A stretch of 64,000 bases of DNA from contig JAUXNX010000029.1 in NCBI GenBank assembly GCA_030682575.1, positions 1 to 64,000 of the forward strand. The letters run 5' to 3'. Source of the DNA: Gammaproteobacteria bacterium. GTDB lineage: Bacteria > Pseudomonadota > Gammaproteobacteria > Pseudomonadales > Pseudohongiellaceae. The position numbers and the translations under genes are program-made. Positions 24,295 to 33,297 of the stretch are shown in pieces. Under the pieces are notes generated by a model. It worked only from the letters and a program-made list of their open reading frames with translations. It did no database searches and had not been told where the DNA came from. Positions within the stretch are counted from its first letter, which is position 1; every line of letters begins with the position of its first letter.

Positions 24295-25875
24295 ATGTCG
24301 GAACCTGTCAGTCGGCGAGAATTCATGAATTTGCTGGGAGCCACCTTTGGCACCGGCGCACTGATCCGCCTGGGGTCGGCACTCAGTCTCATGCCTGCGG
24401 CAGCCGCGGTCTCAGCGCCGGTGTTCGCAGCACCTGCACCGGGAAAAGGGCGAGTGGCGATTCTCGGCGCCGGCATTTCCGGTTTGACTGTTGCCTGGGA
24501 GCTGACCAAGGCCGGATACGAGTGTACTGTGCTGGAAGCCTCCAACCGTGCGGGTGGGCGCATCTTGACAGTGCGCTCCGGTGATACTGTTGACGAGATT
24601 GGCAATCGCCAGGTCTGTGAATGGGACAACGAGCCCCATATGTATTTCAACGCGGGCGCAGCGCGTATCCCCAGTACCCACCGCAATCTCCTGCACTACT
24701 GCAAGGAGCTGGGTGTAGAGCTGGAAGTCTTCATCAACGAGAGCAAGACTGCCTATGTGCAGGACGATGCCATCCTCGGTGGCAAACCGATCCGCAATGG
24801 TGACCTCTCCACCAACGTGCGTGGCTTCCTCGCTGAACTGTTCGCCAAATCCTTCACTCAAGCGCAGCTGAATGAGCCCTTTTCGGAAGCGGAATCGGAG
24901 ATCATCATGCGTCTCATCAGGACCTTCGGTGATCTGGATGAAGACCGGCTCTACAAAGGCAGCTCGCGCGCAGGCTATGCCAGCGGAGGCTTCCTGGACC
25001 ACGGCGTCCTGAAGGAGATGATCGCCTTCAAGGATGTGATGAAGACCCGCTATCTCGGAACGATGCTGACGGCAAATGAAGGCGAGACTGGCCCACTGCT
25101 CATGCAACCGGTGGGCGGCATGGACATGATCATCAAGGGCTTTACGCGCGCACTGGGTGACAAGGTGATCTATCAGGCGCAGGTCGCTGGCATGCAGATA
25201 AAGGACGATGGTGTGGATGTCGCCTTCGATCACAACAGCAAGCGCGAAACGTTGTCCGTTGACTACTGTTTCAACTGTATACCCGCACATCTGATGACGG
25301 GCATTCCTCACAATTTTCCGACCGACTATCTGCACGCAATGAAGTACATCCGCCGCGGCGAAGCATACAAGGCTGCGTTCCAGGCCAAGGAGCGATTCTG
25401 GGAGAAGGACGAAATCTACGGCGGCATCAGTTGGGTGAACGCTCCGATCGGTCAGATATGGTATCCGTCCCACGGCATTCACAAGGCAAAGGGTGTGATT
25501 CTTGCCGCCTACAACTTTGGCGGCGGCATGCACTTCACCAAGATGCAGCAGGCAGAGCGTGTCGAAGCATTGTTGGCGCAGGGGGAAAAACTGCATCCGG
25601 ATTATCGTCAGTTGGTGGAGAAACCCATCACCATTGCGTGGCACCGAATCAATCACATGCTTGGCTGTTCAGCGCGCTGGCAGCGCAGTCCTGGCGGCTG
25701 GACGCATGAGGAGGAGGCGTTGTTCGACACGCTGCAGCAGCCCGTCAATGGTCGCCATTACTTCATCGGCGATCAGGTGAGTTACCACGGCGCGTGGCAG
25801 GAGAGTGCAATCCTCTCCGCACACTGGGCACTCAATGATCTCAACCAGCGTTTGCGTGCAGAGAGTGGAGCCTGA
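24295..25875 (+). CDS. Tat-exported flavin-containing amine oxidase
   Basis: 526 residues from the ATG at 24295. Twin-arginine signal SRREFMNLLGATFGTGALIR with R7-R8, then an Ala-rich cleavage region near 46. FAD Rossmann motif GAGISG at 58-63 with VLEASNRAGGRI, and the family's late FAD segment YFIGDQVSYHGAWQESAI. Similar to L-amino acid oxidase/monoamine oxidase flavoproteins, which convert an amine to an imine. A Tat signal means it folds with FAD and then acts in the periplasm. A dihaem cytochrome c and a RidA lipoprotein follow directly, suggesting electron transfer to the cytochrome instead of oxygen. Confidence 0.87.
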   Translation: MSEPVSRREFMNLLGATFGTGALIRLGSALSLMPAAAAVSAPVFAAPAPGKGRVAILGAGISGLTVAWELTKAGYECTVLEASNRAGGRILTVRSGDTVDEIGNRQVCEWDNEPHMYFNAGAARIPSTHRNLLHYCKELGVELEVFINESKTAYVQDDAILGGKPIRNGDLSTNVRGFLAELFAKSFTQAQLNEPFSEAESEIIMRLIRTFGDLDEDRLYKGSSRAGYASGGFLDHGVLKEMIAFKDVMKTRYLGTMLTANEGETGPLLMQPVGGMDMIIKGFTRALGDKVIYQAQVAGMQIKDDGVDVAFDHNSKRETLSVDYCFNCIPAHLMTGIPHNFPTDYLHAMKYIRRGEAYKAAFQAKERFWEKDEIYGGISWVNAPIGQIWYPSHGIHKAKGVILAAYNFGGGMHFTKMQQAERVEALLAQGEKLHPDYRQLVEKPITIAWHRINHMLGCSARWQRSPGGWTHEEEALFDTLQQPVNGRHYFIGDQVSYHGAWQESAILSAHWALNDLNQRLRAESGA

Positions 25876-25952
25876 CCATGATGAGCTTTCGATCTTCACG
25901 AACAGCACGACCATTAACGGAGAAATCAGGTGTCAAAGCGGAGTCAGGTGTC

Positions 25953-26576
25953 ATGAGCAAGTGCATTTTCCGGATCGCAGTGGCATTACTCATATGCCTC
26001 CCATTGCAGGCGCGAGCGCAGTTGGAAGGCGAGGCCTATTATAACGACCTCTACTGCCAGACTTGCCACGGTGCCGATGGCGTGGGAAATGAGGGCGTTC
26101 AGGCTCCTCGTTTGGCCGGGATGGAGCCCTGGTACCTGAAGCGACAGTTGGAGATATTCCGCGACGGCATTCGCGGCACTCATCCCGCAGATTTCCAAGG
26201 CTCTGAGATGCAGCCCATGGCCACGTTGTTGACTGACGAAGGCATAGCCGAAGTCGTGGCGTGGGTCGGCAGTTGGCCGTATGTGCCTGCCGAGCTCACG
26301 ATAGAGGGCGATGCGGCTGCGGGTGCTGCACTCTATCGGAGCTGTGCAACTTGCCACGGCAATTCTGCAGAGGGCAGCGAAGCACTCGGAGCTCCGGCAC
26401 TCGCAGGACAGAACGATTGGTACCTGGTGACACAGTTAACCAACTTCAAGGCGGGGTATCGCGGTGCTCACGCACAAGACAGTCAGGGTTCGCAAATGAT
26501 GGCCTTCGCGCGCATGCTTGCGGACGAGAAAGCCATCACGGACGTAGTCAGCTACATCAACACTCTTGCTCGATAA
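25953..26576 (+). CDS. Dihaem cytochrome c (c4-like), periplasmic
   Basis: 207 residues from the ATG at 25953, which gives a standard signal peptide ending in QARAQ; an earlier ATG at 25878 would add 25 residues before it. Two haem sites CQTCH (35-39) and CATCH (131-135), each followed by APRLAG or APALAG, and methionine candidates in the QPMAT and QMMAF segments, the tandem arrangement of cytochrome c4. Likely electron acceptor of the amine oxidase upstream. Confidence 0.88.
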   Translation: MSKCIFRIAVALLICLPLQARAQLEGEAYYNDLYCQTCHGADGVGNEGVQAPRLAGMEPWYLKRQLEIFRDGIRGTHPADFQGSEMQPMATLLTDEGIAEVVAWVGSWPYVPAELTIEGDAAAGAALYRSCATCHGNSAEGSEALGAPALAGQNDWYLVTQLTNFKAGYRGAHAQDSQGSQMMAFARMLADEKAITDVVSYINTLAR

Positions 26577-26610
26577 CACCATACTTGCTCAATAAAACGA
26601 GGATCACTCC

Positions 26611-27141
26611 ATGCAGGCAATTCATAACAGATTTTTCAAACGTGCGGTGCTTTCACTGCTCATTCCAGGCGTGTTGCTGACAGCCGGTTGTGCAGAGGAA
26701 ACCCAGACCGTTGTTGCGGCCGCAGAAGCTCCTGTGGCGGCACCGGAGATTATCCGCACAGGTGAGAGCACTAATCTCTACACTTCTATATACATCCCTT
26801 CTGGTGCTGAGACGCTCTACCTGAGCGGCGCGGGCGCATCGCCGAACGCCGATGGTACCTGGGGCGATATGCAGGCACAGACCATCGATATCTTCAACGG
26901 TTTCAAGACCAAGATGGAGGCTGTGGGCTGGTCCATGTCCGACATCGTGCAGGTGCGGGTTTTCGCCGTGGCAGGTCCTGATGGTGTGCTGGATTTTGCG
27001 GGATTCAACGCCGGTTACCAGCAGTTCTTCGGTGTGGAATCCAACCCAACCAAGCCGGTCAGAACATTCGTGCAGATCGCAGGTCTGGTCCGCGAGGGCT
27101 GGCTGGTGGAGGTCGAAGTACGCGCTGCGCGCATGCCCTGA
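26611..27141 (+). CDS. RidA-family lipoprotein (YjgF/YER057c/UK114)
   Basis: 176 residues. Lipobox LLTAGC with C27, so anchored to a membrane outside the cytoplasm, which is unusual because most RidA proteins are cytosolic. The RidA core starts near 60: LYLSGAGASPNADGTWGDM, VVQVRVF-type strand and KPVRTFVQIAGLV with R151, the arginine that holds the imine carboxylate in active RidA proteins. RidA hydrolyses reactive imines; here it would act on the product of the neighbouring amine oxidase. Confidence 0.87.
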   Translation: MQAIHNRFFKRAVLSLLIPGVLLTAGCAEETQTVVAAAEAPVAAPEIIRTGESTNLYTSIYIPSGAETLYLSGAGASPNADGTWGDMQAQTIDIFNGFKTKMEAVGWSMSDIVQVRVFAVAGPDGVLDFAGFNAGYQQFFGVESNPTKPVRTFVQIAGLVREGWLVEVEVRAARMP

Positions 27142-27696
27142 GCCATGCAAGGTTCTGGTAGCCGCATCAGCAATCGGATTCACGCCACCACACGCCTGCA
27201 GAAACTCATCGCTCAATCCGCCGCCCCGGCGGTGCCGCATCTGCTCCAGTCGATACCCGAGTCCCGTGCGATTGTGCAGTCCGGTCAATGGATCGTGATG
27301 GGCCATAACCCTGGCCCGTGGCGATTGCCTGCGCAAAAATTCCACAGAAATAAGTTTTTCAATAATTTCAGAGTATTAGTTGGTGCAACAGAGAACCGGC
27401 AGATTGTTAAAAAATGTGCCAATCTGTGAATATTTGCCCTTAACAGCGAAAAACATTGGCAATCATCTTCGAAATTCTAATATGATGCCGACCGAAGTAG
27501 TATTCTCTCGAAGGTCATTTCTTCGTAAATACAGCTTAATAATCAGCATCTTAGAGTTCGGTCTCGGGGCTGGACAGGGTATTCCCTGCATTGGAGATGT
27601 TGAAAAAACACACGGTTCCATAGATGCACATTCGCCACATGGTCGATGTCGCTGTTGAATTCAGAACTACCCCTCAAGAGATAGAAAGGAAATAAC
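27142..27696. other. Intergenic upstream of the first nhaB
   Basis: 555 bp with no gene I can support. A+T-rich between 27330 and 27560, so it probably contains the nhaB promoter, but no strong -35/-10 pair stands out. Confidence 0.45.
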
Positions 27697-29202
27697 ATGA
27701 CTTCTACATACGGTCAGGCGTTCTTGAAGAGCTTCCTGGGTCAATCACCCGATTGGTACAAACTGACAATTGTCGGCTTTCTGATTCTCAACCCTCTGCT
27801 TTTTTTCCTGATCGATCCGTTCGTTGCTGGCTGGGTTTTGATTCTCGAGTTCATTTTTACGCTGGCGATGGCCTTGAAATGCTACCCACTGCAGGCGGGT
27901 GGATTGCTGGCCTTCGAGGCTATTGCTATAGGTATGGCGTCGCCCGAGACCGTCTATGCTGAAGCGCTCACAAATTTCCCGGTTATTCTGCTGTTGATAT
28001 TCATGGTGGCAGGTATCTCTTTCCTTAAAGAGATGCTGTTGTTCACTTTTACAAAAATCCTGCTGCGAGTTCGCTCAAAGTTATGGTTATCACTGTTGTT
28101 TGCATTTGTGTCGGCTGTACTGTCTGCATTCCTTGATGCGTTGACGGTGACGGCGGTAGTGATAGCAGTAGCATCGGGTTTCTTTGCGGTCTATCACCGG
28201 GTAGCGTCAGGTCTGCATCACGATCAGAGTCACGACGTCACCGACGATGGCACTGTCAAGGAGCACAGCCGTGCCGACCTTGAACAGTTCCGTGCATTCC
28301 TGCGCAACATCATGATGCACGCTGCGATCGGAACGGCGCTGGGGGGCGTCAGCACCATCGTGGGAGAGCCTCAGAATCTGTTGATCGGCAGCATCATGGG
28401 CTGGGATTTCATAGAGTTCTATCTGCGTGTTGCACCTGTCTCCATCCCTGTGTTGATAGTGGGTTTGATAACGACGGCGCTGGTCGAGAAGTTCAAGATT
28501 TCGGGTTATGGCGTCACACTGCCAGAGAATGTCCGCAGCATTCTGGAGAAGTTCGATGCAGAGCAAAGCGCCAAGATGACCAAGTCGGACATTCTGCAAA
28601 TCTGGGTGCAGGCTGCCGTAGCCATGTTCCTCGTTGTCTGTCTGGCGCTGCACCTGGCTGAAGTCGGTATCATCGGACTGGCCGTCATCGTATTGGCCAC
28701 TGCCTTCAACGGCATCACCGATGAGCACCGTCTGGGTCATGCCTTCCAGGAGGCCATGCCGTTCACCGCTCTGTTGGTAGTCTTTTTTGCAGTGGTTGGC
28801 GTGATCCATGAACTTCACCTGTTCACACCAGTGATCGACTACGTGCTGGCAATCGAGAACAGCAGCACACAACTGTCTGCCTTCTATATTGCCAACGGTG
28901 TTCTGTCGATGGTGTCAGATAACGTATTTGTTGCGACCGTTTATATCTCCGAAGTGGCGCAGGCGTTCGAGGCAGGACGCATCAGCCGTGAGCAGTTCGA
29001 GCTGCTCGCCGTGGCGATCAACACCGGCACCAACGTGCCGTCAGTGGCTACACCTAATGGCCAGGCTGCATTCCTGTTCCTGCTCACATCAGCACTTGCT
29101 CCGCTGATCCGTCTGTCTTATGGGCGCATGGTGGTGCTGGCTCTTCCTTATACATTTACCTTGTCCATCACTGGATTGCTGGCAACGATGTATCTACTAT
29201 AG
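27697..29202 (+). CDS. nhaB: NhaB Na+/H+ antiporter, copy 1
   Basis: 501 residues, multi-helix membrane protein with NhaB signatures near the N-terminus ([20 protein letters not shown]), [40 protein letters not shown] and [20 protein letters not shown]. NhaB exports Na+ using the proton gradient. AGAAAGGAA lies before the ATG. Almost the same protein is encoded at 29443; the two are separated by two strong hairpins. Confidence 0.94.
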   Translation: MTSTYGQAFLKSFLGQSPDWYKLTIVGFLILNPLLFFLIDPFVAGWVLILEFIFTLAMALKCYPLQAGGLLAFEAIAIGMASPETVYAEALTNFPVILLLIFMVAGISFLKEMLLFTFTKILLRVRSKLWLSLLFAFVSAVLSAFLDALTVTAVVIAVASGFFAVYHRVASGLHHDQSHDVTDDGTVKEHSRADLEQFRAFLRNIMMHAAIGTALGGVSTIVGEPQNLLIGSIMGWDFIEFYLRVAPVSIPVLIVGLITTALVEKFKISGYGVTLPENVRSILEKFDAEQSAKMTKSDILQIWVQAAVAMFLVVCLALHLAEVGIIGLAVIVLATAFNGITDEHRLGHAFQEAMPFTALLVVFFAVVGVIHELHLFTPVIDYVLAIENSSTQLSAFYIANGVLSMVSDNVFVATVYISEVAQAFEAGRISREQFELLAVAINTGTNVPSVATPNGQAAFLFLLTSALAPLIRLSYGRMVVLALPYTFTLSITGLLATMYLL

Positions 29203-29251
29203 GCACCGTCGTGAGCGCCACGAAAGGCGCCGCAAAGTTGTGACATGAAAT

Positions 29252-29280
29252 GGGCCCGTGCAGTCTGACTGTACGGGCCC
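29252..29280 (+). terminator. Strong hairpin after nhaB copy 1
   Basis: GGGCCCGTGCAGT pairs with ACTGTACGGGCCC with one mismatch and a CTG loop. No run of T follows immediately, so it may be a processing or stabilising hairpin and not a classical terminator. Confidence 0.6.
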
Positions 29281-29315
29281 GTTATGTTCCGAACTGCGAT
29301 TTTTTGCTTGAAATC

Positions 29316-29359
29316 AGGGGCCGAAGAAGGTTTGCACATGCAGATCGGCTTCGGCCCCT
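29316..29359. promoter_or_regulatory. Second hairpin between the nhaB copies
   Basis: Perfect 11-bp arms AGGGGCCGAAG (29316-29326) and CTTCGGCCCCT (29349-29359) with a 22-base loop, 83 bp before the second nhaB ATG. It could be a leader structure of copy 2 or part of a bidirectional terminator. Confidence 0.5.
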
Positions 29360-29442
29360 GCGTGCGTCAGGGATGAAAATCCGGGGGGATTGATGTTCGG
29401 GAGCCGTTTCCACCACAAAAAGTTATGCAAAGGTAATCATCT

Positions 29443-30945
29443 ATGAGTACTACGTATGGCCAGGCGTTTCTAAAGAGTTTTCTGGGCAGTTCTCCAGATT
29501 GGTACAAACTGACAATTGTCGGATTTCTTGTTCTCAACCCCCTTCTGTTTTTTCTCGTAGATCCTTTCATCGCGGGCTGGGTATTGATCGCAGAGTTCAT
29601 CTTCACACTCGCCATGGCACTCAAGTGCTATCCACTGCAGCCAGGCGGCTTGCTGGCATTTGAAGCGGTTGTCATTGGCATGGCTTCCCCCGAGACGGTC
29701 TATGAAGAAGCGTTGACCAATTTTCCCGTCATCCTTCTGCTTATCTTCATGGTGGCGGGTATCTCCTTTTTGAAAGAGATGCTGTTGTTCACGTTTACCA
29801 AAATTCTGATTCAGGTACGGTCCAAAGTGGCGCTGTCCTTGATGTTTGCCTTCCTGGCGGCAGTGCTGTCTGCCTTCCTGGATGCGTTGACAGTCACGGC
29901 CGTGGTGATTGCAGTGGCATCTGGTTTCTACTCCGTTTACCACAGAGTAGCGTCGGGTCTGCAACACGATGCTACGAGCGATGTGTCCGATGATGGCAGT
30001 GTGAAAGAGCACAGTCGGGCCGATCTTGAACAGTTCCGTGCATTTTTGCGCAACATCATGATGCATGCCGCCATCGGTACGGCACTGGGGGGAGTCTGTA
30101 CCATTGTGGGTGAACCGCAGAACCTGCTCATTGGTCATATCATGGAGTGGGACTTCGTTGAGTTCTTCCTGCGAGTTGCGCCTGTGTCAATGCCGGTGCT
30201 GGTGGCAGGCCTGCTGACGACAATTCTGGTGGAAAAGTTCGGGATCGCGGGTTATGGCACCAGGTTACCGGACAGCGTGCGCTCCATTCTGGAGAAGTAT
30301 GACGCCGAACAGACTGCCATGCTGACCAAGGGTGACATACTGAAACTGTGGATTCAGGCTCTGGTGGCGGTGTTCCTGGTGATCTGTCTGGCACTGCATC
30401 TCGCAGAAGTGGGCATCATCGGTCTGGCAGTCATCGTGCTGGCAACAGCGTTCACAGGAATTACCGATGAACATCGTCTGGGGCATGCCTTTCAGGAAGC
30501 CCTGCCATTCACGTCGCTGCTGGTAGTGTTCTTTGCCGTGGTGGCGGTGATTCACGAACTGCACCTGTTTACTCCGGTAGTGAATTTTGTACTGGCGCTT
30601 GAAGGTCATGCACAGTTGTCAGCCTTCTATATCGCCAACGGCATGTTGTCGATGGTGTCTGATAACGTCTTTGTTGCCACGGTGTACATCACCGAGGTGC
30701 AGTCTGCATTCGAGGCTGGCCGCATCTCCCGCGACCAGTTCGATCTGCTGGCGGTGGCGATCAATACCGGCACCAACATTCCTTCTGTGGCAACACCCAA
30801 CGGCCAGGCTGCTTTCCTGTTCCTGCTGACTTCGGCACTGGCTCCGTTGATTCGCCTGTCCTACGGGCGCATGGTGGTGTTGGCGTTGCCATATACCATC
30901 ACCATGTCCATTACAGGTTTGTTGGCTACTCTCTACATTCTTTGA
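29443..30945 (+). CDS. nhaB: NhaB Na+/H+ antiporter, copy 2
   Basis: 500 residues, very similar to copy 1 throughout, differing mostly by conservative changes (for example [12 protein letters not shown] against [12 protein letters not shown]) and one residue shorter near the C-terminal loop. All ion-pathway segments are kept, so both copies should be functional. AAGG lies upstream of the ATG. A terminator follows at 30972. The nucleotide sequences have diverged clearly, so the duplication is not recent. Confidence 0.94.
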   Translation: MSTTYGQAFLKSFLGSSPDWYKLTIVGFLVLNPLLFFLVDPFIAGWVLIAEFIFTLAMALKCYPLQPGGLLAFEAVVIGMASPETVYEEALTNFPVILLLIFMVAGISFLKEMLLFTFTKILIQVRSKVALSLMFAFLAAVLSAFLDALTVTAVVIAVASGFYSVYHRVASGLQHDATSDVSDDGSVKEHSRADLEQFRAFLRNIMMHAAIGTALGGVCTIVGEPQNLLIGHIMEWDFVEFFLRVAPVSMPVLVAGLLTTILVEKFGIAGYGTRLPDSVRSILEKYDAEQTAMLTKGDILKLWIQALVAVFLVICLALHLAEVGIIGLAVIVLATAFTGITDEHRLGHAFQEALPFTSLLVVFFAVVAVIHELHLFTPVVNFVLALEGHAQLSAFYIANGMLSMVSDNVFVATVYITEVQSAFEAGRISRDQFDLLAVAINTGTNIPSVATPNGQAAFLFLLTSALAPLIRLSYGRMVVLALPYTITMSITGLLATLYIL

Positions 30946-30971
30946 TTGTTCCGCTTTCGTCTCACTTTTTC

Positions 30972-31006
30972 AGGGCCTGTGCAGAAATTCTGCACAGGCC
31001 CTCTTG
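30972..31006 (+). terminator. Rho-independent terminator after nhaB copy 2
   Basis: AGGGCCTGTGCAGAA and TTCTGCACAGGCCCT are perfect complements with almost no loop as written, followed by CTTGTTT. Confidence 0.8.
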
Positions 31007-31150
31007 TTTGCGCCAGGTCAAAGATATTCGCATCAGCTTTGTCATGGGTTGTGACTCTTCCCGGCGCGGCCTATGATCGGGTGGTGCGGGCGAGCTGTGA
31101 GGTCGTTCGCGAACGGAAAACTACTGGATAACGAATCAAGGAGATGCGTG

Positions 31151-31591
31151 ATGAGTCACTACAAGAACGTACTGGTTGCTATTGATGGGTCTGGTGAGTC
31201 AAAGAAAATTCTTGGCAAGGCTCGGGATCTGGTCAAGGGCAGCGCTGCCACCCTGCATGTTGTGCTGGTGTATGAAACGCTCGTCGGCAATTATACCTAC
31301 GAGTTGAACATGGGGGACTTCGAGAAAGCGCAACGGGATTTTCAGGAGCAAATCGCCAGCAGTACCCGTGCGATGTTGAAAGAAGGGTTCCCTGAGGTTG
31401 CGGCTGCAAACGTGCACTTTCTGAGGGGCAAGGCCGCAGATGAAATCAAGCGTCTGGCGACCAGCCTCAATGCTGATCTGGTAGTAATAGGCAGTCACGG
31501 TCAGGGAGCAATCAAGGCGGCAGTACTGGGCTCTACCGCAAACAGTGTGCTGCACGGCATTCACTGCGATGTGTATACCGTGCGCGTGTAG
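31151..31591 (+). CDS. Universal stress protein (UspA family)
   Basis: 146 residues from the ATG at 31151 (AAGGAGATGCGTG upstream). Begins YKNVLVAIDGSGESKKIL and has the ATP-binding pattern GSHGQGAIKAAVLGSTANSV near the C-terminus. Stress-related signalling or protection. It stands alone after the nhaB terminator; a link to salt stress is only suggested by position. Confidence 0.92.
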   Translation: MSHYKNVLVAIDGSGESKKILGKARDLVKGSAATLHVVLVYETLVGNYTYELNMGDFEKAQRDFQEQIASSTRAMLKEGFPEVAAANVHFLRGKAADEIKRLATSLNADLVVIGSHGQGAIKAAVLGSTANSVLHGIHCDVYTVRV

Positions 31592-31606
31592 GCTGGCCTG
31601 CAGCGG

Positions 31607-32326
31607 TCAGATGTCCTTGCGTAGAGTGATTGCGCCGCGAATCTGACCGTTGAAATAGCCTGTTGCCATATCGTCCGGGTATCTCTGTTCAAGCACGCTG
31701 CGCACATCTGGCGCAATGTCATTGCCGTGGCAGGTCAGGCACAGCGGTGCGGCAGGTTGAGCCTGCATATAACGAAACTCCCTGCCGACGATCTCGGCCA
31801 CATTGATGTCCGCCCCCGCCTGACCGCCGCGCTGACGCTCGTCAAACATGTTCAGAGCCATGACTTCCCAGGCATCCGGAGTGGCAGCGCTGCTGTTACG
31901 TGTCTTGAGGCTGACGCGACGTACGTTCCAGCCGGTATCTTCACTAAGCTGTTGCGCGATCTGAGGGGCCTGCACTGCGCAGACTTCAATGGCGTGTACC
32001 GGGCCGCCGCTGGCGATCGCCAGCTGCAGAGTAGGGAGCAGAGTGCCCACGAAACGCTGCGTGATTGCCGCGGCTTCTGCCACCAGTTGCGGTGGCGCAG
32101 AGACTGGCATGGGTTCGAATGACAGCGCATACGGGGGTGGTACTTCTGTGTTGGAGGCTGTGGGTGGCGGCTCATTAGTGCCGATGATCGGAGCGCCGAT
32201 GTTGGTAGAAGCAGTGGTCCCAGTGCTCCCGGTAGGCGTGCAGGCAGTGAGCAGCGCAAGACAGATCAGTGCTGTGAGGCCTGTCCGCCCAGGTTTGCTT
32301 GTGTGGATCGTGATTACTGCAGTCAT
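31607..32326 (-). CDS. Haem-binding lipoprotein with DUF3365/Tll0287-like domain
   Basis: 239 residues from the ATG at 32326 (GGAGAG upstream); the frame continues to 32452 but lacks a signal there. Lipobox LLTAC, a proline/threonine-rich linker of about 45 residues, then the domain with VCAVQAPQIAQQLSEDTGWNVRRVS and a single haem site CLTCH in AAPLCLTCHGNDI. DUF3365 proteins are single-haem sensor-like periplasmic domains. Divergent from the ABC transporter genes. Confidence 0.82.
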   Translation of the reverse strand: MTAVITIHTSKPGRTGLTALICLALLTACTPTGSTGTTASTNIGAPIIGTNEPPPTASNTEVPPPYALSFEPMPVSAPPQLVAEAAAITQRFVGTLLPTLQLAIASGGPVHAIEVCAVQAPQIAQQLSEDTGWNVRRVSLKTRNSSAATPDAWEVMALNMFDERQRGGQAGADINVAEIVGREFRYMQAQPAAPLCLTCHGNDIAPDVRSVLEQRYPDDMATGYFNGQIRGAITLRKDI

Positions 32327-32535
32327 GGGACTCTCCAGTCGAGGTATCGAGTGCAACGGGCGCTGCCATGTATGCGCGCATTGTTTTGTGCGGGCATGAT
32401 AGCGCCGGTCTTTCGGATTCGGATAGAAAATTCTGGCAAGCAATTGTGTCAAATCGTCAGCTGTTAACAGAGCGTGAACAACAGGAGTAATATCCGTTCA
32501 CCAATTCGAAAGCAGCGATCAGACAGGAAGAGGAT

Positions 32536-33297
32536 GTGGCGCAGGGATATTCAATGACGATAGCCAACACAGCCACCAGGCGTCCTGTGGTGCTGCGCGC
32601 AAGCAAACTCTGCAAGGTCTACGAGATGGGCGAGGTCAGTGTGCATGCGCTCAAGGACGTCGATCTCGATCTTTACGAAGGGGAACTGCTCGTGTTGTTG
32701 GGTGCATCCGGCAGTGGCAAGTCCACATTACTCAATATCCTCGGTGGTCTGGATGTCGCGTCGAGTGGATCATTGTTTTTCCAGCAACAGGGCCGCGAGC
32801 AGGAATTGAGCCGGGCCAGCCAGACCGAGCTGACCAACTATCGCCGCGAGCATGTCGGTTTCGTGTTTCAGTTCTACAACCTCATTCCCAGTCTGACGGC
32901 CCGCGAGAATGTTGCCCTTGTGACGGATATTGCCCGCTCGCCCATGAGTCCGGAAGAGGCGCTGGAGTTGGTCGGACTGGGGCCGCGTATGCATCACTTC
33001 CCTGCCCAGCTTTCCGGAGGCGAGCAGCAGCGTGTGGCCATTGCCCGTGCCGTTGCCAAGCGCCCGCACATCCTGCTCTGCGATGAGCCGACGGGCGCAT
33101 TGGATGCCAGTACCGGGCGCCTGGTTCTCTCCGTACTGGATCGCGTCAATCGCGAGACGGGTACTACCACAGCGATCATCACGCACAACGCAGCCATCGG
33201 TGAGATCGGCGACACTGTGGTGCGCATGAGTAGTGGAGAAATCGTGGAGCGGCATCACAATACTCAGCGTGCGAACGTGGAGGATGTGCAGTGGTAG
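32536..33297 (+). CDS. ABC transporter ATP-binding protein (MacB/LolD type)
   Basis: 253 residues from GTG at 32536 (AGGA 7 bp upstream); an in-frame ATG at 32554 with AGGGA upstream is a good alternative. Walker [11 protein letters not shown]-loop [10 protein letters not shown], signature [14 protein letters not shown] and Walker [13 protein letters not shown]. Works with the FtsX-type permease that overlaps it by 7 bp and with the HlyD-type adaptor. Confidence 0.94.
   Translation: MAQGYSMTIANTATRRPVVLRASKLCKVYEMGEVSVHALKDVDLDLYEGELLVLLGASGSGKSTLLNILGGLDVASSGSLFFQQQGREQELSRASQTELTNYRREHVGFVFQFYNLIPSLTARENVALVTDIARSPMSPEEALELVGLGPRMHHFPAQLSGGEQQRVAIARAVAKRPHILLCDEPTGALDASTGRLVLSVLDRVNRETGTTTAIITHNAAIGEIGDTVVRMSSGEIVERHHNTQRANVEDVQW

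Noticed and set aside
24412-25656. 414-codon minus-strand ORF
   Set aside because: Shadow of the amine oxidase gene, whose FAD motifs are clear.
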